Shown here: positions 9,990 to 22,552 of the stretch, piece by piece
How the letters are laid out: each line of letters begins with the position of its first letter
Position numbering within the stretch: position 1 is the first letter of the stretch
NCBI GenBank assembly: GCA_003024785.1
Contig: PUQB01000042.1
Location: 203,833 to 267,832 of the forward strand
Length of the DNA: 64,000 nucleotides
Reading direction: 5' to 3'
Source: Selaginella tamariscina
Taxonomy: Eukaryota > Streptophyta > Lycopodiopsida > Selaginellales > Selaginellaceae
Position numbers and translations under genes: made by a program
The notes under the pieces: generated by a model
What the model was told of the DNA's origin: nothing
Databases searched by the model: none
What the model saw: the letters and a program-made list of their open reading frames with translations, nothing else

Positions 9990-12160
9990 ACATGGTGATT
10001 TTGCTCTCTATTGCCGCTAGCGTGGTCTTTTAGTGTGGTGATGGTTGCCTCCCGTAGCGCGATCACCCTTCGAAGCTTTGCCTCGGACCCTGCCTGTTGC
10101 TCCCGAACCTGCTTGAGTTGACCTTCCAGATCTGTACCATTCTCGCGAGTGTTGCAGCTCCTGTTCCCTTACTGCGAGAAGTTGGGCCTGTAGCTGGGTG
10201 TGTACCTCTAGCTCCCTGATGGTCTGGGCCGAGTCCTGCAGTTCTTCGATTGGTTGGCGCTCCGCGAGTGGAGGGACGGTCACCAGAGCTCCGTATGACT
10301 CGGGCGTGGGCCTCTCTGAGGAAGATGGGGGGCTAATTTCGGTTGGGTGGTGGCTCGGTGCAGCTCTTCCTTGGCTGTAGCCAACTCTTGGTGAACCGGC
10401 TGAGCTCTGCTTTGCGCCGCTCAAGTGTGGATCCTAGCTCAAGAACCTGTCGCTCCTTCTCCACCGTGACCTGCTCAAACTCCCGTCCTAGTTGGTCGTG
10501 GAGCTTTTGGATGTGGTCATACTTGATTTGTAGCTGATCCAAGCCATCAATTAACTGTTGACACGTCTCCTTTACTTGCTTCCTCCCGGCCTCCGCAATG
10601 TCCCAAAGTTGGGTTTCCTTGATGAGCTGGTCCGAGTACTTCCGGGCCTCCTTTTGAGCGACGCGGTAGTTATCCATGAGCTCCTGTATTATTGCATCAT
10701 GCTTCGTGGTAACCCCTTGAGATCCAACCCATTGTACACCGCTATGGACTTTCGGACTTGGCCGAAGGCTTTGGACATATCATATGCACTGTAGAGGTCC
10801 ATAGCCCCTTCGCATTGAAGTGTTTGTACGTCCCCCTTAGCACATTGCTTGTGTCTTCCTCGCTGTTCACTTTGTTGGCTTGTGAGGGGCTGGTGGGCCC
10901 TCCCTCGTGTTCCGCAGGCCTTGGGCTGGTGGGGCCTCTGCTCCTAGAGCTACCGGTGGGGATACTGTGGTGGAGGCCCTCCGATCCTTTCCCTGCGGTC
11001 CTCTCCCCTGGCTTGCTCCGCATGGGGGTCTTCTCTTGCCCGTTTTCGCGAAGACTTTGGAGTGTCCGACTGTTTCCCTTCTTCAGTTTGACTGGGGCCT
11101 GCATGTTCTCCTGCCCCCGATTCCCCGATGGTGCTTGAGTAGAACTGCTCCGGTAGGAGAATCGGGTTTCGGTTGACTATTCAGGCAATCATTCACGCCG
11201 AGGTGGCCCACCATTGTGAGCCTTTGTCCGGTTCCCTTCCGGATCCCGTTGATGCCACGGGTCAGGGCTGGTATCACGTAGTGTCTGAGGCAATCCGCCC
11301 AATCCATTGCGACTCCTTCCCAGGCGCTGCAGAGGGCACTCGCCAGTTGTGTGGCGACACGCCTCTCTATCCTTCCAGTGAACATAAATACCGCAAGCGC
11401 CAGGAACTCGTCCACTTCGTCCCCTTCCTATATGGAGAGTCGGGACATCGAGATTTCATCCCGGTTGGTGGGGAACCACTGGCATTTGGGTTCCCCCAGG
11501 TCGTCCAGGAGTGTGCCGTTTTTCAGTAGACAGAACATTGCTCTTTGAGATCGATACAGAAGCTCACAGAGTCGCCTAACCTGAATTGTAGCTCCTCTCG
11601 CTTGGTTTTTCCCGTCTCCAGCTGTACGTCTGGATTGAATTGGATAGCCCGTGCTGCGAATCTGGGCTTCTCTACTTCTCCCCAATGGGCATTAAAAAGT
11701 CCGAGCAGTCGCATTTGCTTCCACACCCTCCGCACATTGGGTTTGCTGATCAACTCCTGAAATCGGGAGAACTTGGGGGCTACCAGTGCCACGCTCCTAT
11801 CCTGGCCTTCGTATTGCACCGAACGTGTTGGATGGTCACCGGCTTGTTCAGCGTGGTCCACTCCATCATCTTTGCTGCTAGGGAATGGTCGATCTTCTTG
11901 TGAAAAGTGGCATGCCCTGGCTCACCCTTTGTTGTCTTTCCGAAGTTGGTGCTACGTGGCGGCCTACCTCGCTGGATACAGCCAGTGCGTCCTTCCATGT
12001 GCCATAATCGGGCATTCATGGTGCCGCCTGCCATTATTACCTTTTTTACGTGCTCAAGCGTGTGGTCCACCCTCGTGAACCTTGTGACCTTGTGAGTTGT
12101 CCACTCGTGTGGGACTGGAGTCCCCGCTCCCCCGTTGGGTGCCCTTCCCCCGGTTCCTAA
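9990..12160 (-). pseudogene. Extra ORF region after integrase, coiled-coil rich
   Basis: Same-strand open segments at 11780-12163, 11523-11861, 11083-11415, 10742-11104, 10333-10677 and 10017-10424 would, in order, form one protein of roughly 650-700 residues if frames were joined. The last third is heptad-like and highly charged (LQIKYDHIQKLHDQL; VEKERQVLELGSTLERRKAEL; QAQLLAVREQELQHS), predicting a long coiled coil with a Ser/Pro hinge. No similarity to enzymes is visible. The position between integrase and 3' LTR matches the additional or env-like ORFs of plant gypsy elements. I see no clear signal or transmembrane segment, so an envelope role is not supported. Confidence 0.55.
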
Positions 12161-12269
12161 CACTGCTACTTCGGTCGTGCCTTCACCCCAAAGGCCCGTG
12201 GGGTTTACCTCTCTCTCTTGTTCCCTCCAAGCAAGTGTTCTTGTTGGGTGAACGTATGGCTTGAGATGG

Positions 12270-12990
12270 TTGTCGTTAACCTTCTATTGCAACGACTGCC
12301 CATTGGCCCCTAGGAGAATCATGCCATTGTCGATGGTTTTTAGCACCTCATATGGTCCTTCCCACCCTGGTTCGGAATTTGCCTTTTCGGAGCGCCTGCA
12401 GTTTCTTGAACCACCATACCCACTGCCCTGGTTTATATTCTCGGAGTTTCTTTTTCCTGTCTCTAGCTTTGTTTGGTCTGCTATTGTCGATTTTCTCTCG
12501 TTAGCTGTGTTAGAAATCGCACTTCATCCAGTTACTCCAGCTGTTCCGGTCTTTTCGCGCAGCCGCTGGTTCATCCGTGATCCTGTGGTTTAGGCTCGTC
12601 CATAAGCTGGGTATGGTGAATCCCATGGCATGATGGCCTCTAGACATAAGCTAGCTGGAAGGGTGTTGTTCCTGTTTGTGGTTTTGAACATTGTACGGTA
12701 CGCCATAACACCGATGGTAGCATTTCTTCCCAATGCTTGGGTTCCTATGGCAGAGCTTTCTTAAGATGGTGACCAGCACCTTGTTTGTGGACTCATCCTG
12801 TCCATTCTCCTGTGGATAGTAGGCTGTTGATGTGCGATGCTCTTGATGACAAATGCCTTGACCAATTCTCGGACTGTCTCGTTGATGAAGTGGCTCCCCT
12901 AGTCAGACACCAGCTCCAGCGGGCATCTGAACCGTGTCAGAATGTTTGTATAGATGAACCTTGTTATCTAGCTATGGTTTGTTCATGAGG
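12270..12990 (-). pseudogene. Integrase remnant (Ty3/gypsy)
   Basis: On the minus strand a core fragment reads with RCPLELVSD and GSHFINETVRELV (near 12870-12960), the D-containing beta-strand and following segment of the DDE integrase core. Downstream, near 12270-12400, WEGPYEVLKTIDNGM and VNDNHLKPY match the C-terminal module. A stop interrupts the core right after the conserved Asp, and frames shift afterwards. It cannot encode an active enzyme as read. Confidence 0.7.
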
Positions 12991-13019
12991 TACAACAGGG
13001 TGTGTGATCTATGATCAGT

Positions 13020-14060
13020 ATGAAATGGTTACCAGAAGGTAGTGGCGAAACTTGGATACCCCGTAAATGACTGCCAGGCATTCTTTGTCGGTCGCTGAGT
13101 AGTTGCGTTCGGCCGGCGTCATGAGTCAACTTCCATATGCTATGGGTCAAAGCATGCTCTGGTTGTCCTCCTGAGATAGGATCGCCCCGCCGCTATGCTT
13201 GAGCCATCCGTTTGCAGGTGGAACTGGCAGTTCCAATCCGGTGGAATGAGGATGGGCGCTTCCACCAGTTGGCGCTTTATATCTTCGAAGGCTGCTTGCC
13301 GGTGGGGGTCCATTCGTACGGAGCTCCCTTGGTGAGTAATTCAGTCATTGGTTGGGCCCTATCAGCATACTTCCGGATAAACTTACGATAGAACCCTACT
13401 TTTCCCAGGAATCTTCGGAGTTCTGTGACGTTCTGTGGAGGAGGCATTTCGGCCAGTGCTCGTACTGAACCTGGGTCCACCGTGATGCCTTCCTTGGAAA
13501 CGATGTGCCCTAACAACTTCCCCACAGTCATGCCAAATACGCACTTTGAGGGGTTAAGAGATATCCCATATTCCTGGCAATGCCGGAATACCCATTCCAG
13601 GCGCGTCACATGATCTTCCGCTGGTCCATAAGCTGTGAAGTCGTCCAGGAATGCCTAGACAAAATCTGTTGAGGTTGTCCGGGAACACCCATTGGACCAG
13701 CTTTTGAAACGAGGCTGGAGCGTTGCAAAGTCCGAACGGCATAACTCTGAAGGCGTAAGCTCCCCAATCTGTGATGAAGGCGGTTGTCCGTTGCGATCAT
13801 CACCTGATGTATCTACTAAAGCCGTCCATGAACAAGTACATCTCATGGCCTGCCACGTCTTCTAGAATGGCCTCTGTGAATGGAATAGGGAACGGGTCCT
13901 TCTCCATGGCAGCATTCAGCCTTTAGTAATCTACATAGATTCTCAGCCTGCCGTCCTTCTTTGGCACGATCACGATTGGTGATAGCCATTCCGGATTCTC
14001 GATGGGGTAGACAAAGTCCGCTTCGAGCCACTTGTCGATCTCTTGTTTGGCTTTTCGAGC
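13020..14060 (-). pseudogene. Reverse transcriptase-RNase H remnant
   Basis: Minus-strand pieces in order: PIVIVPKKDGRLRIYVDY (fingers; stop next), a palm segment with [25 protein letters not shown] (13705-13742), FLDDFTAYG (the YxDD-equivalent active site, around 13640), the connection segment LGHIVSKEGITVDP and LRRFLGKVGFYRKF (13340-13520), and an RNase H segment with NYSATDKECLAV (about 13070-13110). At least three frame changes or stops interrupt it, including one next to the FLDD motif. The order is diagnostic of Ty3/gypsy. Confidence 0.85.
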
Positions 14061-14476
14061 GTAGTTGGGTTGATGCGATAGCTTGTTGCCGGCTGGGTCG
14101 AGTGTTGAGTTTTATTTAATTCGGTGCTGGCACAATTCCGGCGATACCCCCCTTAGGTCGTGATAGGTCCAGGCGAATATTTCTCTGTATCTTCGGAGAC
14201 AGTGGTAATCTACTCTCCTAGCTGTGCTCCGATGTGAGCATTAATATTTACTAGTCGAGGGTTTTCGTCGGTGCCTATGTTAACCTGCTTGACCGCTGCT
14301 TCGGGAATTATGTTCCACCATACATTGGTTTGCTACGGTACTCTTCCTGGGCTGAGGGGGCAAGCTCCTCATTTGCTTCCATAGAACAGGCCACTTCGGA
14401 TTTGAGCTTCCAGAGTGTCTGCACCGGTTTCTAACCGAGTCATTAGGTACGTAGTGACCGACTCTCGTACTTCCTG

Positions 14477-15063
14477 TCAAGGATCCACCTCTCCTATGAC
14501 AAATAGCTCTGGCAAACACGCTAGGATGGCTGCTTCCTCCTCATCATCCAGCCCCTCCCCCAGTACGGGAGGTGGTATTCTGGGTCGAGACTCCGAGGGT
14601 GGCGCTGGGACTTGTCTTGCATGATGGTTACGACCCCCTCCTTGATGGGAAACCAAATCCGCTGCTTCTCCCAATCGTGTTGTACCCTTGCGCCCCAGAG
14701 CCACGGCCGGCCTAGGAGTAAGTCGAACCCTTCCTTTGCGTGCATGTCGAACGACCATGTTTATAGGAACTTGATGCTCTGGATCCTGATGCTTACCTTC
14801 CTCATGATGCCCTTAGGGACCACCTTGGTTTGGTTTGCCATGCGTATGAGGAAGGGTGAGGGCTCCGGGGTGGCATTCCCAGTTGTTGATGGAGTTCTGT
14901 GGACATGATGTTCACGCCTGATCCCCCATCTATGATTACGTTGTGGACTGTACGACTGCCATCTGAACGGTATGGCCGGTACATCATCCACAAAGTCTAT
15001 CGCTGTTGTTGCGACCCTTGGGGCCGTGACTGTCCTTGTGCAGTTCTCTGGTGAGGACTTCAT
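14477..15063 (-). pseudogene. Aspartic protease remnant of gypsy polyprotein
   Basis: The minus strand reads NVIIDGGSGVNIMS followed by LHQQLGM (about 14890-14960), the retropepsin active-site loop in the DGGS form common to several plant gypsy lineages. Then comes GFDLLLGRPWLWGA (about 14690-14730), the conserved C-terminal protease motif that leads into the RT linker. The two parts are in different frames, so the domain is interrupted. Confidence 0.75.
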
Positions 15064-15539
15064 ACAGCCCTGGGGATAAGCATAGCAGTTCCCCTAGGTT
15101 ACCGACACGTGGGTTTCTCGCATCTTCCCAGCGAGGGCCTCGTGCACCCCGTTGTGCCCCTAGTCTCTATGCCTTGCGCCAGTCTTACCTGTTCTGCAGC
15201 GCTTCCACTTCAACACATTTTTGCTCCCACTGGCCTGGTTTCCCAAGTCGGTGCCACTTCCTCTTCACTGGACTCCCCGTTGTCTTCCTCCTCCAAGTTG
15301 ACTGGTTGTCTGGTTTGTTGGGCTTGGGCTCTCGTGACTTCCCCGCATTGCAGCTCGGGGGTTGACGTTCTACATGGTGGGCCTGTGGTGTGGAACCTAG
15401 TGTTGTTGTGGCCAGGGCTGGTCCCTCGGCTACCCCTGTGGCCTTTGGTACCTGTGCTTCCAGCATGGGTTTGAGCATCGCGATCCAGGGGCATCGATAC
15501 AGTGGATGGTGTTCGCTGCACATGCTGCATATCAACTCA

Positions 15540-17230
15540 CAGCGTTCCGACGTCTATTTCCGTCGTCGTACCTTGGTCAGTTTTGTTGTCGCTCCTAGGA
15601 ACGCAACCTCTGGTTGCAGTCTCCTGACCATGATCTACGGCGGGGTTGGCCACCACTACGGCCCCCATATCGTCGGCCCCCAGGTGATCCACCGCCTATC
15701 GCTCAACGGCCCAGGCGCCGGCCTGAGGTGGCATGCTGCTTAGGAGCTTGGTTAGCTGGTAACAGTCATCTGTGTTGTGGGATCCATGGACATTACACAC
15801 TTTGCAATATCTTCCTTGCAGCTGTGTACCCTACTGAGCAAGGGTTGCCGCCAGGTCTTCCTGCTCTATGACCGCTCTATAAGTCTCCCTTCGTTGGGAT
15901 GCTCGTACTCCCTAGTCCCCTCCTGTCTCTCCCTCCAAGTCGGATTGGGGACGTCCGAGAGGTCGTCCTCGTCTGTGGTGGTGTCGTTGGCCCTTCTATG
16001 TCCGGTTTGTCCTGTGCCTTCCTTTCTTGGCGTCTTTCCGCTTCCCGCTTTTTGGCCTTCTGGCGTACTGGAGTAACTTGTCGAACGTCCGATCGTCATC
16101 CAAGTTGATCCACTTGTGGATCTCGGCCGCAGTCCCTTTCGGTACCACATTTTCTTGGTCAGGTCAACTGGGGTGTCTCTTAACCAGGCAATATACCCCA
16201 GCATGCGGACCGTGTACTCGTCGACCGACTCTCCTGCTTTTTGTTTCAAGCTCGTTAGCTTGTGGATCACCTCCTTTCACTCTTTTCTTCCCGGAAGGTA
16301 TCCAGAAACGCCCTTCGTGCGGTTTCCCAGGGCTCCTTCGTTCGCCTCGTGGAATCGCATCCACCAGGTGTGTGCCTTCTTGTCCAGAGTGCATGCAAAG
16401 GCACTCAACTTCTTGTGATTGTCGCTCACACTCCGAAGTTCGCACACCTGTTCGAACTTGTGTACGTGTTGGTCTACGTCTTCCCCCTTCGCTCCACGAA
16501 ACATGGTAAGGGCACTGTTATGGTGCTCTCCTATATCCAATTGAGCGCTCAGGCTAATAAGGTGACCGGGTCGGTTCCCATGGCATCCCGTTGTGCCTGA
16601 GAGGTGTTCCGATCCTGACCTCCGCTTCGGACGTGTGTAGTCCACGTCCGGTATTTTGCGAGCACCTTTCTCCTTCCTCGTGGCCTTGCCCTCCCGTTGA
16701 GGGTGGGTGACGAGGACGGGCTTCTCCTGGCTGTCCCTCGGGGGCCCCCGCCGCGGGACCAACCTGACGGCTGGTGGCACGGCTTACCTTGGCTGGACGG
16801 TTTTCCCTCCTCCAGCGAGTAGTTTTGTATGACCATGCGGAATCCCCCCGCAACGTCTAGATGATTGTGATGATGGGGCGATTCCTCCTTGCCCCAAGAC
16901 GGTATCCCCCCGTTGGTGATGGTTGCGGCTCTGCCGTGTGCCCTGAAATTTCCCTCGCGGGGCCGGTGCGATACTAGTCGCTCGAGCGAATCTCTCCTGC
17001 CCTTGGACGAATTCCTCTCGTCCCTTCTTCAAGGTAGCCATGTGCGGCCCCTCTTTCTGGTGCCTCCTCCAGTCCGTCAGCTCGTCGACGTCAGTCGCCT
17101 CTGCGCAGGCGGTCGTCCCATGTGTACCCCGGCCTTCCTGAAGCCTTGGGTTCTCATCTCGGTAACCACCCTGACTTGCTACGTTGTCCAATCGGCTGAA
17201 CTCCTGGTGCAGAGGTTGCCTTGTTGGCAA
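15540..17230 (-). pseudogene. gag remnant of gypsy element
   Basis: The minus strand shows a capsid-like retrotrans_gag segment (FRGAKGEDVDQHVHKFEQVC, then KKLSAFACTLDKKAHTWW, 16380-16520) that continues, after a frame change near 16275, as LTSLKQKAGESVDEYTVRM (about 16200-16260). A cysteine/histidine motif CNVHGSHNTDDCYQL lies near 15770-15800, and another weak knuckle ICSMCSEHHPLYRC at 15490-15530. The N-terminal part (16784-17230) is Gln/Arg/Gly-rich, low complexity. Confidence 0.75.
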
Positions 17231-18436
17231 TGATGCCCCTCCCTACAGGGGCTTCCCGGATGAGGCTCTTCCTCCCCTCTTTCGGGCAACACGGGCCCCC
17301 CGCGTCACCCTGATGGGTGACGATGGCCCTGGGTTTCCTATCTTACCTCCATCGTGGCGCTGGTCACGCTGGGCTTCTGGCTCACGTCCTCCATCGCTAT
17401 CCGTGTTGCTTTCGCCCCCTCGAGATTCTTGCCTCCGTCGTAGGCCTGCCCTCTCTGGGGTTGTCCTGGGCGAGGTTTCCTCCTTCAGGGGTACTCGTTA
17501 AAACACTGGTTCTGCTCGTTGGTATGGGGGCTCTTCATGGCCGTCACTTTCACCTATGTCGAGAGGGGAGGGCTTTCGTCGTCTTGCCATCCATCCCACT
17601 CTGCATCGTAGGTTACTGTTGGGCAAAGTCGCCCGTCCAGGTGCTGTTCATACCCGCATGCTGCCATGCCTGGATTGTCGTTCGGACGTGCTGTGGTTCC
17701 TTCATATCCTTCTTCATCATCAGCGGCGTGCGACCGTCTCTGCGCTGGTGTGCCGAGTTTACCGCTGCTCAGAGATTCGGCCATGCGGCATTACCGTCGT
17801 TCCCTCGGGTAGGTGAGGCAAGGGCCGATTGCAGCAACCGAGGTGCCTCGCCGCCGTCCATAATCTCCCTCGGCCGGCCCACCGCATTCTCCTGGTCAGC
17901 TGTTGCTCGTCAATCTCTATTTGTTCGAATGAGTTAATCCCGGCTCTTCGTCAGGCTGCCACTCTACTTGCTATAGTGAACTCCATCTGTGTGTACTTAT
18001 TATCCCTCCGTGGTCGCCACAAATGGTTGTCGGGGACTCCGCAGGCCAGATGTGGTGCTTCTCAGAAGCTGCAGTGGTCGCCAGGACGCTATTAAGAGCG
18101 TCAACCCCAGGGGTTCGGCCAGCAAGCCAGGCCTTACCTCATGAATTGATGGAAGGTATTGGTTGGCCTCTACTCGGACGCCGCAAGGGTCCGTGTACAA
18201 GTAAGGGGGGAGTTCTACTGAGATGACTGGGCAGAGAGGATTGCGGGCCCAGGAGTCGAGCAAGCAGGGGAATGCCCGCTTGTGAGGTGAATAGAAGGAA
18301 AATGGATATATATTGCCTGTCTGAGTACAACTATCTCTGACAATGGAGCAAGATATAAGATGCAGACTTGACTCCCCAAAAGACCTCGACCCACTACCTG
18401 CCTTCCGGCTTATATAGTGGGTACCTACTGCTAGAC
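17231..18436 (-). other. 5' leader and R/U5 of gypsy element
   Basis: Between gag and the U3 repeat. The minus strand has a TATA box (plus-strand CTTATATAG at 18409-18417) about 20 bases after the U3 homology ends, so transcription would begin around 18380 and R/U5 would run to somewhere near 18200-18260. A tRNA primer-binding site could not be assigned with confidence. Open frames at 17317-17937 (+) and 18000-18263 (-) show no known domain. Confidence 0.5.
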
Positions 18437-18711
18437 CCTAGCTATAGGTGGTGCTCTTCCATTGGTCTGCCGCCTGGTGACAGAGTCTTGCTTGTCACAT
18501 TTATGGGCCTCCCACGCGTGCTGTCCTTCGTACCCTAGGTAGTTGGTCCGAACAATCGGATCTTCGCTTGGTTACACTACCGCCTGACACCAATCACCAT
18601 CAGTCCGTACCTGAAGTATCTCCCTTATCCAGCGCTTCGTCTCGTCGCTTGTCCACGCCAGTGGACGTCCCGCCGACTGGCCATGTGACGGTGTCGGGCC
18701 ACTGTCAACCA
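18437..18711 (-). repeat. 5' LTR, U3 portion
   Basis: Direct repeat partner of 9644-9917. Substitutions are scattered and mostly transitions, so the insertion is not recent. On the minus strand it starts TGGTTGACAG; the flank beyond 18711 is AT-rich target DNA. Confidence 0.75.
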
Positions 18712-19513
18712 ACATTCTTTATACTCATTTAATACTTATGCATCTTTGATCTCTGTGTTTTTATATTATAGAATACATAAATACATACACACAATATATA
18801 GATATTACTATGTAGTTATGCATGTGTATTTAGTAACCCCTCATCACATTCATTTTGCATTATAAAGAAGAAAGCTTGAATATTAGAATTATAAAAATAT
18901 TTATATGCATGAGTGCTTGTAATTATGCATGTAATCTCTCTCTTTTTCTACACATGTGTGCGTGTCTTTTATGTATTAAATAACATTTTTGTCCGTGTAT
19001 AAATGGTGGTATCCAAATTATTAGAAATTACTGTATATGTGTATATTATTGATTGTTATTGCTAAGAGAGATCATACGACATATCTACACACACACATGG
19101 AGAGAAGAGAGTCATATTCCTATATTAAAAAGAGATGGTAGTACAAATCTAGCATACACTTAGTTTTGTAAATATCAATTTAGTATATTCAAATAATTAT
19201 TTAATTTTTACACACACACCCTACCAAATAATCTATTGTAAAAGGGTGAGAAGTTTGACACCACCCTTGGGTTTGTTTATTAACTTATGTACTTTAGTGG
19301 ACTGAGCTCTCTATAAATAGTAGCTCCATAAGACTCTAAAACTATTACTTGAAAGAGATATACTCATTTGGTTTTCAAGTTGATATAGAGGCTGTTAATG
19401 GCAACCTTGTCTTAGTCTTGGACCAAAAGAAGACTATCTATAAAACGGAGTTTCCTTTGCTAAGTCTTGATAATATGTGTTGTTTATATAACATTGTTTA
19501 CATATATACATGC

Positions 19514-19548
<35 letters not shown>

Positions 19549-20700
19549 CACACACACACACATTTATACATGTCTATATGCATATATAAACCACACACAT
19601 GTTGTGTGTAGGTATTGATATGTTTTATGTATGTAGATGCATTTTTTAATATGTACACATGAGTCTTGAAAACAAGAATGCAAATATTACATAAGGGTGG
19701 AAAACATCGAAGGGATCTCAATTGGAGATACCTAGAAAAATATATAACTTTATATATATATGAGATAATGTCAATTTTAACTCAAAAATTATGATTTATA
19801 TTTATAGGTTAAATATTTAATATACATAAAATCACTACACCATTAATACATATATATACTTTTGTATCATATATATGAGCTCAATATACATTGACTTACA
19901 AAGGCTACTCATTAATATATTTATATTTTATCTAAATTTAATTTATTCCAAGGTCTTTACCATAGATGGCATATAAAAAAACCACACACTCACACACATA
20001 GACACTTGCACACAGTTCTTATACACACAATGTACAATATGCATTATTTTATATATATATATATATATTTGATTTATATCAATCATTTTTGAAATATATA
20101 TTTATATACATGAATCTTAATTTGATCGTCCTACACTTCTATGTAGATGTGCCCACACAACATGTGATAATATATATATATAATATATATATATAATGAA
20201 TGAACTTGGTGTACATATACGAACATAGATATATTTTCTCATATATCAAACACGTTATATAAAACATGTTTTTTATAACATGTATATGTTGAATGTATAC
20301 ATATCTTCAAGTCCAACAATCCTAATTAATTAAAAAAATCTCATTTAAATGAAAATTATTTACTAATAATTTAAGTTTTTAATTCAATTAACCACTCTAG
20401 CAAGATGGTAATTAGTATTAATGATGTGGCATATTTCTAATTTATTAGGCCAAATAACCATTCAATAATGAGAAGTGGGCTTAAGATTAAACTTGCCAAC
20501 GTAGGAGACCCTTCCTATTGAACGATATGCAAGATGAATATTTAATCTCCGCCCGTGTGTAAAATATAAAACAGAGACTCCGGTGTCCAACTGAACAAAT
20601 GACACGGACGTGACTGATATTAAGGCTTTGATTGCCCTTTGCCCTTATTCCATGAATATTTTAATGCCATAACCTCATCTATTTTTTAGGTTAACTTTTC
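18712..20700. other. AT-rich intergenic DNA with microsatellites
   Basis: AT-rich sequence with (TG)n(TA)n(CA)n at 19511-19562 and short TA runs at 20050-20070 and 20170-20195. A TGGGCTTA (site II-like) element lies at 20476, about 240 bases before the CHFR-like start. The open frame at 19349-19480 (YSFGFQVDIEAVNGNLVLVL) matches nothing I recognise. No gene called. Confidence 0.55.
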
Positions 20701-20703
20701 CTA

Positions 20704-20713
20704 TAACCCTAAA
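20704..20713 (+). promoter_or_regulatory. Telo-box-like motif upstream of CHFR-like gene
   Basis: TAACCCTAAA lies 7 bases before the candidate ATG at 20720. AAACCCTAA-type telo-boxes are known in promoters/leaders of plant translation and cell-cycle genes. Confidence 0.45.
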
Positions 20714-20719
20714 GCGATC

Positions 20720-21565
20720 ATGGGCGACGATAGCGCAGCGCAACATCCAGTGCCATAGGTCTCTCTCCTCTGTCTCTCTCTCTAACTAATTTCTTGTAAG
20801 ATTTTGCAGATAATCCTCAAAAGAGGAAATTCGCTGAGGTATGTATACTATTTGTATGTAATTTACACCAAAAACTTAAAACTAAAATTTTCAGAGTGAT
20901 GAGGAAGCAGCTGTAGATAATAAAGACAAGCATCCGAAGGTAATGTTTGTCTTTTATGTGTACATTTATATAAATGTATGTAAGATGTATTTTGTTACAG
21001 ACCACTATCAACCAGGAAAACTTCAAGTGCAGCATTTGCCTGAACATCTGGCACGATGTAGTTAGCTTATCGCCATGTCAGCACAACTTCTGGTAAGTCT
21101 CCACACAGAGGCTGTTTCTTTAGTATATGTATAGATGTATACATGAAATAACAAGGTAGTATATAACAGTAATGGTTGCTTCTCGGAGTGGTACCGGAAG
21201 TCATCACGGTATTCCGGCTGCAAGTGTCCACAATGTCGAACTGATGTTATATTTGCTTCTAAGAACCATACAATGCGTACTCTTGTTGAAGATCTGCTAC
21301 AAAACAATTCCTCCTTGAAGCGCTCACCGGAAGAAATAGCTAAATGGATGAACTTGCTATGGTTAAATCAAAACTTCGTAAGTATACCCTATGTGTGCGT
21401 GTGTGTGTGTGGGGGGGGGGGGTGATGTGTAATATGTGAACAGCTCTGAAGTGAGGTATTATATTTTCAGATGAAGCTAGGCAATTCAATGCCTTATAAA
21501 TCTGACAGTAGTGATGATGAAGACTCTGAAGATGAGTTGGTCTCTTGCCGTCAATGCACAGGTAA

Positions 21566-21631
<66 letters not shown>

Positions 21632-22509
21632 ATATATATATTAATATATATATATATAATATATATATGTTATAGTTAGTTTATTATCAAGTTCATTACA
21701 GCAAATAACAGCGGATTTCTTTGCCAACCTGGAGCTAGTCATCTATCTTGCCTGTTATGTTATGAGCACATGCCTGATAGGGCAGATATTAATGTTCCAC
21801 TGAAATGTAAGTTTTCTACTTTATAATTTCATGCATGTGTGTGGTGCGTGGCACTTTAACAAGAAAAATCATGTTAAAAGCTAGTTTACAGGCGCAGCTT
21901 GTTCCATATATCTGTGATGCTTATTGGCGCTCACAGAACGTTCCATCTTACGGTGAAGCTGGTTGTCGACGAGGGAGACTTCAACCGGTACTAATATGAA
22001 GTATCATCACTATTAATTATCACTTATTAATGTTTAATATTGTTAGTTTTATTGTTTAAAAATGATTAATTGTTTAGATGACGGAACGGGAAATAGCATT
22101 TCCCCGTGAATTACACCAATTCAACACTGTTGAGCAAGAGGCAAGTTTAGCTTATTGTTCTTACTAATGTATACTAACAATATAGGCATTCATTCATATG
22201 TTTAAATAAGTATATCTTTAAATTCTATACTTCAAAACACTTATTCGATGAATGACAATTATGACTTTCTGTTTATTAGTTCACGAAGCAATATTTGGTT
22301 CAAAAGGGACTCAGTGTTGAAGGTGTAGTAAGGGACTGGATGACAAAGTGGACAACTCTGAGTGCGGTATAGTTCCACACACACACACACACACACACAC
22401 TTTATTTGAAACAGTAACTTAAATACTTCGCATAACAGACTTACCAGGTAAATGCAGCAAATAACTTCAACATCAGCGATCTGCAAGTGAGTTACTAATA
22501 TCTATCTTG

Positions 22510-22552
<43 letters not shown>

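Larger units (their letters stand above)
9644..18711 (-). mobile_element. Ty3/gypsy LTR retrotransposon, decayed, minus strand
   Basis: Two direct repeats of about 275 bases (9644-9917 and 18437-18711, sharing CTCCCACGCGTGCTGTCC) bracket gag, protease, reverse transcriptase, RNase H and integrase remnants, all on the minus strand in Ty3/gypsy order (RT before integrase). GC content is far above the flanks. All domains are broken by stops or shifts. About 2.2 kb of extra same-strand sequence follows integrase, an arrangement known in some plant Tat/Athila-type gypsy lineages. The 3' LTR (left) matches only the U3 part of the 5' LTR (right), so it is truncated or atypically integrated. Confidence 0.85.

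Noticed and set aside
9774..18263. Plus-strand open frames of 60-206 codons over the gypsy element
   Set aside because: They overlap minus-strand gag-pol remnants that carry real motifs; the plus frames are GC-rich shadows.
19349..19618. 89-codon open frame starting MKEIYSFGF
   Set aside because: It runs into a TG/TA microsatellite and has no recognisable domain or splice context.
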